64,000 nt of DNA from Sweltsa coloradensis (taxonomy: Eukaryota > Arthropoda > Insecta > Plecoptera > Chloroperlidae). The stretch is from contig JAMZAV010000974.1 in NCBI GenBank assembly GCA_024449915.1, positions 62,001 through 126,000 of the forward strand, given 5' to 3'. This document shows, piece after piece, positions 54,705 through 64,000 of the stretch; the stretch's first letter is position 1; every line of letters begins with the position of its first letter. Position numbers and translations under genes: made by a program. A model generated the notes under the pieces. It searched no databases. It had not been told where the DNA came from and saw only the letters and a program-made list of their open reading frames with translations.

Positions 54705-55878
54705 TAGAAATATACCGCATGATCTTTGAATGAACAGAGATGTATGGGCGGTTTCAACGGTATGCACAGTGCACAGTGCACTTGTGTGCTCAGATGTAAC
54801 ATTGTAGACTATTGGAACAAAGAGAGCCTGTCAACTTCTTATTCGCAAGGTAATTGACCTAACAATAAAAAATCGTAAAAGTCTTGGTAGTGTTATTGTT
54901 TTTATTGAATGCAAAATGAAGAATTAACGAGAAAAGTGTAATTCTCTATTTGAGAGTGAGACGTTTTGTACACGTTATTAGTACGTGCGTTATAATGGCC
55001 TAATCTAGCCACATCATATCATAGCTTATCTCTTAAATTATATTTCGCGTTCTTCGCTTCGTCTTTAAATCAACAGGAACAGTCATATTCACAGTCTAGC
55101 GGGAATTTAAATTCCATGATACAAAAGTTAAAGCCTTGTTTCAATGATGAAATATACTTATAATACTGTGTAAATGAAAACAATACAAGCGCATGGCAGC
55201 ATGGCAATATGAAGTTTTTACTTATTTATTTTGAAACTATCTGCTAATAACAAGAAATGTAAATGTCCTTTTACATGAGCGGAAGAGTTAGCAATGTATT
55301 TGCATGGTAATTTTTAAAAGTTGATTTGTTTTTTAACGAACACGATATAGCGATAGGTGAACTCTAAAACCATTGAGTATATAACCATCTAAAACAGGCT
55401 ACAGTTTAAATCGAGATTTCTCACGTTCACAAACATCGTTTAAGGCTACACGGACGATGCGAAACTTAGATTTAACTCGGTTCTCAGTTATGAGTCTGCA
55501 TTCTAATGATGCATTTGAAAAGACGTTACTCATTGGCTGCGACTCTGGGTCTAAGGATAGTAAAATATTGGTCAACGTAATTCCCCCTAAACCTTAGCTC
55601 GTAAATCCTAGACAGTTATGAGGACGTGATAATGGTTGTGGCATAGTTTAGTGTTGGGCCCTAAACTCCGGGAAGTTTGGCATAAACATCCTCTTGGTCA
55701 TCTCATTGCCGAACACAATGCCAAACCTAAGGAAAGCGAGGACTTTCGACAGTACGGGGATTCTAATAAATATCCTTGTGATTTAGATTACTGACCCGTC
55801 GGTGTAGGCTTAGCTATAAACATTCGATTCCCAACTCCTAGAACTGATAAATTAAACAATTTCCACGTGGCATGGCTA
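54705..55878. other. No gene or repeat recognised
   Basis: AT-rich DNA between the palindrome and Helentron-like copy 9. Confidence 0.4.
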
Positions 55879-56296
55879 CTAGGAAGCTTCGCAAACGCTT
55901 TTTCAGGTGCGTTGTTGGATGAGAGTAATTGGAAAATTGCGATTTTCATGAAAAATAATATTTCGATTGCGCTCAAAATTAAGGTTCTGTGAAAAAATCA
56001 TTATAATCGGATAAAGCATGTAGGTGTTACAAGCCGAAGAAATATTTTATAAAAATCGAATTAAAATCGTAAAATTGCGATTTTCATAAGAAACAATTTT
56101 TCGATTGCGCTCAAAAACGTGGCAGTTCTAAGTACAAAGATAACAGAAAATTTCATCGCAATTGGAGTATCGGTTTAGCCAGAATCGTGTTAACCAACAC
56201 ACAAAAATACGAACAGAAAAAAAAGAAAGAAAAATAACATTCAGGATTTTTTTTTCTCCAGTGTAGTAGAATGGAATCTTCGCTACGCTCATCCAA
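55879..56296 (-). mobile_element. Helentron/HINE-like element, copy 9 (short, variant 3' end)
   Basis: Ends ctaggaagcttcgcaaacgc and gctacgctcatccaa. Confidence 0.7.
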
Positions 56297-56319
56297 TTAT
56301 CAAACACAGTTCTAATACA

Positions 56320-56776
56320 CTGGGACGCTTCGCAAACGCTTTTTCAGGCGCGTTGTTGGATGAGCGTAATTTTTTTAAACGGAAAAAGCGTAAAATTGTG
56401 ATTTTATGAGAAATAATTTTTTGATTACGCTCAAATTTCATACGAATATATTAATTCATAAAATTAAGGTGCTGTGAAAAAATCATTACAATCGGATAAA
56501 GCATGTAGGTGTTATAAGTCAAAGAAATGTTAATTATCGAAAAAAAACGTAAAATTGCGATTTTAATCAGAAACAATTTTTCGATTGCGCTCAAAAACGT
56601 GGCAGTTCTAAGTTCAGAGATTTCGAAGGCCTCCATAAAATTTCATCGCAATTGGAGTATCGGTTTAGCCGAAATCGTGTTAACAAACACACAATAATAC
56701 AAACAGAAAAAAAGAAAAACATTCCGGATTTTTTTCTCCAGTGTAGTGACATGGAATCTTCGCTTCGCTCATCTAA
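56320..56776 (-). mobile_element. Helentron/HINE-like element, copy 10
   Basis: Ends ctgggacgcttcgcaaacgc and cttcgctcatctaa; the terminal CTAG reads CCAG here on the minus strand. Confidence 0.62.
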
Positions 56777-59700
56777 TTAATGTTACTCATTTGACATTTC
56801 TGAGATTCCCGATACCCTCAAAGTGTTACTCATGTGTATATTTTTTTATATATTTTTTATATGTGCGCAATTTATTATTATTATTATTATTAATTATTCA
56901 AGCCTTCACTCAAAAGAAACAACTTTTCACACTTTAAATGACTGCTTTTCGTCAGCGCGTCGCATTGAGATCATCCACATTCAAGTATCACATTTCTTCT
57001 TAATAAAGCTATTAGTATATAAAAATGAGTTCATTTGTTGCTATTTGTGAGATGAAGTCTTTTCAATCTGGTATATTACAGCCTATTTACTGGAACAATG
57101 AAACTGCTCATCAACTTTAACGCTTACTCGGGCGTACTTTTCTCATCTAATTGACGTCCATTGTCAATCAATGCCGATGCAACTATGTTAAACTGTGTTT
57201 CCTCTTCTAATGAGGGAGAGCCTTGTTTTATGGAAGCTAATCTGCCACTGGCGCCCTTTGTTAGGGTCTGATACCATTCAAGTAAGCAAAGTGACTATAC
57301 ACCGAGTACGGAGTACAATTTTCAAGCTGCCTCGCTCCCGGCTTGCAATTAATTATCCGACTTTTCGTCTAGAGCTTATGAAGTAAATAGCTTCCGGCTG
57401 TTTCAAGATACCAATTACTGTCAATAATGCCCTTTGGTTTCTACCAAAAGCCACGTTACTGCAACGCTACGAAACTCGAGCTTTTCCCAGGCGCTCTTAT
57501 AGAGTGGTGTTTAGGGGAGGGAAGAAGACAAGAAAGTTATAGAAGACATTTTGAAAATAGTAATGGGTTTTGACGTTGAACTGCGTTGTACATGGCGACT
57601 TACCTAGGCTCTTTTGAACCCGTTCAGAAGACCTACATCTATGTGTTCCATCATTTGCACGTGTCACTCTGGTCATAACGCTAACAATCAAGCACAACCC
57701 CTACGCCACGTACCGGTGAGTAAATACTTCAGAGAATATATAAATCAAATAAACATGGAAACTAATGTATCAACCTGTGACTGTGGGGACCATTGATATT
57801 CGCCACTAAAAGTAATAAGAGATCGCGCCACCGTCGCGCGGATTCTTGCAATATGGCTGAAGGTTTGGGGGTTCGCTTCTGTTTACTACGCGCTGGCGTA
57901 TGGAAATCAACAGTCTTTTAAAGCGACAACGACACATGTCACATGTCTGACTCTGACAACAAATATAATAATAATATATGCTACTGATATTAAGCTTAAG
58001 AAGAAATAGTTAAATTGGCGATTCTCGTTATATAATGGGTTTGGTATGTCATGCAGATGATATAGTTTTTCGTTGATTTTTGTGCCTGCATTTTGCACTC
58101 GTAACATAGCATTCTATGTTTTTCCAACTGACAACATAACGCTACACGTGAGTGGTAAACGGCAAAACAAATGTGGTAGTATAATAATTATACCCTGCCC
58201 CCTCACACACACAGAAAGACATTAATTGCCAATAATCACATCAAAATCTTGTATCATTGTTTCATTGGTGGCTTACTCATTGATGGCTTACTGAACGATT
58301 TGTAATACATAATAGATAATATACATTGAATTCAATATATTATATTCTAGCACTGACCTGCAGTGAGTGTATATCTTACCCACAAATTGGGGTCTTTTAC
58401 ATACAGTGACTAGAAACAAGACTAGAAATAAGAGAAAGTAGGAACTAAACTAAGTTAGTAAATGAACATAGTGTGGTAAAATAATTAGTAATAGGCCTAA
58501 TGTCCTGCAATGTCATGTGTAATACAATATTGAATAATGATAATAATAATATGTAACTGACAGTAACATAATTATGTATTATGTATGAAAATTTGAAAAT
58601 GTTAAGCCAACACATTGCGTGGAAATAAGAAGATAATGAAATCATACAATGGTTTAGGTAGACACATGTCTTAATAGTGTTTTGAATAATATTTTAAAAA
58701 TTACGGTATGGCTACACTTAATTTCTACGGCATTGATCCATCAACCATAGTTGGATCAATTGTTTATATTTACTTATGGAGTTTGATTGCTTAATTTCTA
58801 ACGAAAATGTTACATAGTTGATATCCTTTGAATCCCAACATATTCTAAATTAAAAACATGTGGAGAGTGGTAGGGCTTGGTTGCCTTAGTACCCTACATA
58901 CATGCATGGTCGTAAATTGTATTCAGTTTCAAATATTATCATGGTGTCACAATGGCGATATTATTACGCAAAGGTCACCAAATAAGGACTTGAATTCTTC
59001 ATGGGTCCCCGGGGCCTTTGTATATGTTGTACTTTTATACCAGGAGACTGTAAAAGGTTTGACGTAAAATTTCATGAACAATATCGCCGTTGTAAATCAT
59101 TTTAAATGAACAGGATAAACGTTAAATAAATAAAAAAAAAAATACATAAATACATATTATTATGAGTATGACATGTCGTCAATTTCGTCAATAAAATCAA
59201 ATGATGAAAGCCCAATCCTCAACATTTTGTCACTTCATTGACTTTCAAAATTAAACGTTTTCAAGATGAACAGATATATTGAGACGTCATTTTTTACTCT
59301 ATTACAGTATTCTTGATTATAGAAAACATCAATATTGTGGACTGTTGCATGTATTTATATCGCCAACAGTCCCAAAACTAATGCAATCGTAATACAAATC
59401 TGTGTGAAAAAGCATACGCGCGGTAGAAGTTACCCCCAAACCTCCAGTTGAGCGCTTCTCCGCCAGAGCGCATATCTGCAACTTTTAGAGGCGAATAAAA
59501 CCCCTATTGTAGGCCTAACAGTAGTTAAATATCAATGGTGGGGACGTACGAAGTGTCTGGATGGGTCAAGCGCTGAAATGTGGTGTGTTCAATATTACAC
59601 ATTGCCCCTTCTTCGCCACTGGATGTACTCAAGAGTGCATCGTTCGCCCCCCCCCCCCAGCGTATTTCCCTTGTACCGCGAGGTGAGGTGGCCTTCTCTA

Positions 59701-61710
59701 TACTTGCAGCAAACGACGAACATTATGTGGATACTAATAGACGAAAGCTCGAATCGCTTGTTTGCAAGTTTTTCTCTCACCATCATCGATCATTTACAAA
59801 TCGTCACCATTACCGAACATATCTAGCACGTCTTGATTGTGTATGAATGTTAACTTTTAAACTGACTTATTTAAATAAATCAGACACAAAAAACTTTACA
59901 CAGAAAATAATAACAAAGAGTAAGTATCAACGTGTCAAAACAATGCGACATGAGAAAAAGTTTGATCAATGTCGTAGGCACCTTGACTTATTTCCTAAAT
60001 CGTAAACACAAGATTCACATTCGTTTTTGATTAATTTTATGTAGAGCTTATTATTAATTATTTTAGTATAATATTGGTAAAATTATCATTTGCCACACAA
60101 CACCAACATAAACAGAATAATACGAACTCGACCCGACTGTCTCTGTACTAACACGTGATTTTCAGGCACAACAACTTTCCGAAAAATTAGTATTTCAAAC
60201 AAAATATTTTGTATACATGGCGTTGCTTCAAAACTAATCATTTTCACATTTGGGTAGAGTTATTACAAGAGTCTGGCAACGTTGCAAATCCAGACTAAAC
60301 AAAACAATATAAACGAACTGGCTGACGAAAAATGAAGGTTCAATGACTGCTTTACCACGATTTATTTTAAGAGCATAGTAAAAATGCTTATTTCAAGTTC
60401 ATCTTTGTAAATGAAATATGGAGGCTTTGGACCAAACGAGCTGGAAGGTAGGTTAGAGAACAATGGGAGATCAAAAGCGCCCCCGTCATCGTAGTCAAAA
60501 ATACGCGATGCGGGTAGTGAGACTCCCCCCCCCCCACGCCAAGTCTACATCGTTATTTCATTGACGCGCGATTGTCGGTACTTTGTGTAGCGGGACGTAA
60601 TTCCGTTTGGACATTCACATACAAAGAGTGAAAGCGGGAAATCAAAAAGAGATAAAATAAAGTATAATCTTTCAAAGAGCAAATAGCGATATGTTCTTAT
60701 CGTTAAAATGTGAGTTATTGATTTCAGTCTGTCAAACAATTGGTCCTTTCATCTGGAAGCGCGAAAATAATTAATAACACAAAAGAAATCGCATCTATAA
60801 ACTCTGAATCTACGGTAACGGTTTGCAAGGTTTTGAACTAAATCTTGCGTAAATGAGAAGCACATTTTTGCCTATCGATCTGTAGTATCTTCTTTAGTAC
60901 ATTAAAAATATAGGTGAAATGACATGTAAATATAATATTAATATATAACATGTAAAAATGTGTTATGTATATTGCTAAAGGTATTACAAACCTAGTGTTT
61001 AAAACAATACAAGACAAGGCGAGCAGAAACTCGTATTTATAGACATAAAATAATTTTAAATCTATATAGGCCTACATCAGCACGGAAAAATGCGAAAAAG
61101 AACTTTTTAAAACTTTCGCCGTAGTAATAAAACCAAATTTGAATATAAAGTTTAAAAATTTGATTAAAAGAATTATACGTTGATAGAACTGCAGCGCCAA
61201 AAACGATTCCTGATCAAAATTAGTTTTTGGACATTATTCATAATCAGTGATGAGGGTCGCTAAAGCGTGCCGATTCAAACTATCCTTGTTCACAGTCACC
61301 CGATTGCGGAGAACAATGAAATGAATTCAATGATGCTGGCAAATAAAAGCATAGGTCAAATTTATAAATAAGTGTGGTATATTAACAATAAAATTGGACA
61401 CATTTTAGAACATAAGACCAAAAAAGGCCAAACTCTATATTTTCGACCGTGGAGAGTGTTCTCAAAATCCCAGCATTGAAAACTTCTGAAAGCTAAACTA
61501 AGTCTCATTCAAGAAACTTCTACGCATAAAAGTTTGTGTAGGCCTGCCTTTCAGAAGTCATCTACATCTTTTGCTACCAACCCTGTTGAATGTTGCGCAT
61601 AGGCTTTATTCAGAAGTAAGGAAACAAATCGTCATGGAAACGTACAAAAATGTTAATAAAACACAAAACATGGTTATAAACTAAACTACGTAAAAGTGAA
61701 ATTCTTGTAA
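56777..61710. other. No gene supported; two weak first-exon-like ORFs around a GC-rich patch
   Basis: Mostly AT-rich. At 57604-57676 minus, an ATG opens 24 codons (MTRVTRANDGTHRCRSSERV...) and meets a donor CTAG|GTAAGT. At 57853 plus, an ATG after a GC-rich stretch (gcgccaccgtcgcgcgga) opens a 22-codon frame, MAEGLGVRFCLLRAG... Neither is recognised. A LINE tail lies at about 59095-59140. Confidence 0.3.
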
Positions 61711-62149
61711 CTAGGGAAACGCCAAAGTCGTTGTTAGACGAGTGAGTGAGCCATGTGTTGAGTACCCGGTAACATTCCTTTTTTTCCCCTACCTTTGGCC
61801 TCCCTAGCCTATCATAGGCTACAGTGGAGCATTATGGCCTAAGCTATGACCTAAACTTAAATACCCTATTATTTATACGAATATTATAATCAAACTTAAA
61901 TGCAAATGTTCCGGCGCACTCAACACATGGCTCACTCACTCGTCTAACAACGACTTTGGCGTTTCCCTAGTAATATTCGTATAAATAATAGGGTATTTAA
62001 GTTTAGGTCATAGCTTAGGCCATTATGCTCCACTGTAGCCTATGATAGGCTAGGGAGGCCAAAGGTAGGGGGAAGAAAAGGAATGTTACCGGGTACTCAA
62101 CACATGGCTCACTCACTCGTCTAACAACGACTTTGGCGTTTCCCTAGTT
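61711..62149. mobile_element. Family C palindrome: two arms of about 180 bp with a third internal end
   Basis: The arm from 61711 (ctagggaaacgccaaagtcg ... gtataaataatagggtattt region at about 61882) is repeated inverted up to 62149 (gactttggcgtttccctag). A third copy of the end (actcactcgtctaacaacga ... ccctag) lies between them at 61915-61971. Confidence 0.82.
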
Positions 62150-62740
62150 TTATAAACAAACAGAAAGCACGCCAATTAATGGCGGCGTAGAATGTGTTTT
62201 TGTTTGCAAAAATAACAAATTAAACACGGCCCATACTATGTTTTAATTATTCCTGTTTGATCTTTAATTGTTTGTACCAAGGCAGTGATCACGATCCACG
62301 AATCTCAATGGAGTTTCTACAAACCATGGATGTAACTATTTTAAGTCCATGCACAAACCAATCGTATCTTCTGTCGCTAAACGCAAATTTGTATAGTATA
62401 AAAAATTACAAAAGACATAAAAATTGTATGGGATTATTCATGTACATCGTACTTTATTTCGCATGCCAACCATCTAGGTTAATAATATTAATTACAAATA
62501 AATAAATAATTTCTGTAGTGTTTTAACATTGCAGAATAGTATAAGAAACATAGCAGTACGAGAACGAGCTAAGATTGCAAGGTTTACTCAATCTCCGTGC
62601 GGAGTTTTGGGTAATCTTGAGCGTGCAAGTTTCGATGCATCTTGGCCAGTGCCGCGCACCTCTTGACATTCCAAAAATTATAATTCTTCCTGAAAAAACA
62701 TTGTTGTTAAAATAGAACCTACACATTTAAGCCCATTTAT

Positions 62741-62951
62741 CAATTGATTATTTACCTACCTAAGGTCTCCCTAGCCTATCATAGACTAAAGTGGTGCATT
62801 ATTACCTTACAGTTGACGTGCCCTTATACCAACTCAACTTAAAACCCTATTATCTATACCGATATAATTATCAAAATTAAATGCAAATGTTGCCGTGTAC
62901 TCAACACATGACTCGCTCACTCGTCTAACAACGACTTTGGCGTTTCCCTAG
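62741..62951 (+). mobile_element. Family C short element, 3' part
   Basis: tctccctagcctatcataga through tgactcgctcactcgtctaa to gcgtttccctag, matching 61.9-62.15 kb. Confidence 0.65.
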
Positions 62952-63541
62952 TCGAGTTGCCTAAAGCGCACTTATAGCCGAAATGTGGGAGACGTGGGTT
63001 TAATGGTCGGGAAAGATTTTGTAATTTCTGGATTGTATTTTTTAAATTATTTAACATGTTTTGAAATGCATATAACGCAGTGTAGTCCATCATCTGTGAC
63101 AATACTACGGAAAACATGGCCAGTAGGAAATACGTGAAAATATTGCAAGGTTTACTCAATCTACGAGCGGAATTTGGGGGTACCTTGACGTCCAACATTC
63201 GATTAACCTTGGACACGGCATTTCACAGCCAGGTAAATAACAAACAAAATATATTATTTCAAAATGAAAACCATTGTCGTTAAAATAATTCCCATACATT
63301 TCAACGAATTTTTCAGTTTTTTATTTCTTGCAGGTTTAAATCGTAACAGATTGTGCTCATTTTGTTAGCAGTTCTCAGTTACCTGGTCACGGATGTCTGT
63401 TTAAAATTTCAGCTCGGTCTATTTGGCCGTTCGGCCGTATGAGCCTGGACAGACAGACATTTAACATTTAACAGAATTAATCACGACCAAGGCCCGATCG
63501 AGTAGCGTTGTAGACTACGTTCGCTGCGCTCACTCGTCTAA
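62951..63541 (-). mobile_element. Family C long element, reversed
   Basis: On the minus strand it starts TTAGACGAGTGAGCGCAGCG at 63541. It continues through the segment with 'gacatccgtgaccaggtaac' and ends at a tRNA-like stretch (plus strand gagttgcctaaagcgcactt ... gtgggtttaatggtcggg, 62955-63015). Same order as 40110-40706. Confidence 0.6.
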
Positions 63542-63572
63542 TCATGAGTTTGTAATTAATTGAACATCAGCA

Positions 63573-63645
63573 AGTAAGGCCGTCCAGGGTGGCTTATACG
63601 GTTGCTATGCGGGAAAGATGCGTGGGTTCGAATCCCACATGAGGT
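63573..63645 (+). repeat. tRNA-derived SINE head
   Basis: GTGGG-TTCGAAT-CCCAC forms a perfect T arm with B box ggttcgaatcc, and ggtggcttatacggttgc resembles an A box. The acceptor stem is poor, so this is not a functional tRNA. The SINE body would continue to the right. Confidence 0.5.
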
Positions 63646-64000
63646 AAATGCATAAATGTAACCGTTTATTAGCATGGTATATCATGTATCTACACTATTC
63701 GAGTGCATATTACATATTGCATATCGAATAAATGTAATTGTGGGACAAAAATAAAAACGCTCTCAGCATTAGTAGTCACAGGTAGATATAGTTACGCTAT
63801 ATCTGCATGAGGTAATTGAAATGTTAATGTTGCTAGGAACTTCCGCGAATGAGTTCAGTAAGGTTGGTTCTTTGTGTCCTGTCGGAATCAAATCCAAAAT
63901 AAGTAAATAAGACACTGCGAGTGCGCGGCGCTATCAAAACAGTCCGTCCTAATAAACCAAAGCAATTTCCAGCGTTGCGTTTCCATCAGCATGAACAAAC

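Noticed and set aside
59578..59846. Two overlapping plus-strand ORFs of 82 and 88 codons
   Set aside because: Overlapping frames in non-repetitive DNA with no similarity or splice signals; most likely chance.
50675..64000. C1 domains and first half of C2 of PKC
   Set aside because: I looked on the minus strand for the HX12CX2C zinc pattern and DPYVK-type C2 residues and found none; these exons must lie outside the window.

Overview
The window looks like nuclear DNA of an aquatic invertebrate. It is AT-rich, has long introns, and is packed with short non-autonomous transposons, palindromes and microsatellites. There are no operons or bacterial gene structure. The motif TAGGCCTA is scattered through it. 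I cannot name the phylum from sequence alone. The hinge of the one recognisable protein (...KDVPHNMGKKDVIRASDFNFL...) has the flavour of invertebrate conventional protein kinase C.

Gene content. The only gene I recognise is the 3' two thirds of a conventional (Ca2+/diacylglycerol) protein kinase C on the minus strand. Its exons run from 49522 down to a stop codon at 33426. They are: the second half of the C2 domain (49294-49522), an optional hinge exon (48538-48599), the hinge plus glycine loop (45148-45279 or -45322), then kinase exons 43525-43698, 42774-42865, 37914-38130, 37003-37176 and 35008-35148, and the last coding exon 33426-33578. Splice phases agree across all the well-supported junctions. 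The C1 domains and the first part of C2 are not in the window and must lie beyond 64 kb. Two extra pieces of this gene stand out. One is a short ATG-starting, cysteine/tryptophan-rich exon (46734-46811) with a good donor in the correct phase to splice onto the kinase exon; it could give a kinase-only (PKM-like) isoform. The other is a decayed tandem copy of the 92-nt kinase exon at about 42300-42386. A 48-bp minisatellite follows the stop codon, and a transposon-poor tract (27.8-33.4 kb) may be the long 3' UTR.

A second gene is suggested by a first coding exon with a good start context and donor at 7758-7920 on the minus strand. Its product is not recognised and its later exons were not found.

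The rest is mobile DNA. (1) A dozen copies of non-autonomous elements resemble Helentron/HINE elements: 5' TTGGATGAGCG, a subterminal inverted copy of this near the 3' end, a 3' AACGC...GCGTT hairpin, CTAG end, and an invariant T after the element. Two more families have the same architecture. (2) hAT elements with 8-bp target duplications lie at 9690, 35325 and 36406, one with a transposase remnant. (3) A 5'-truncated LINE lies inside a foldback element and is itself interrupted by a MITE and a Helentron-like copy (18.0-20.5 kb). (4) There are large palindromes at 9.0-9.7, 11.2-11.6, 54.2-54.7 and 61.7-62.15 kb. (5) tRNA-like/SINE sequences and TAA microsatellites are present. Regions 1.2-5.9, 11.6-14.8 and 56.8-61.7 kb hold no gene I can support.
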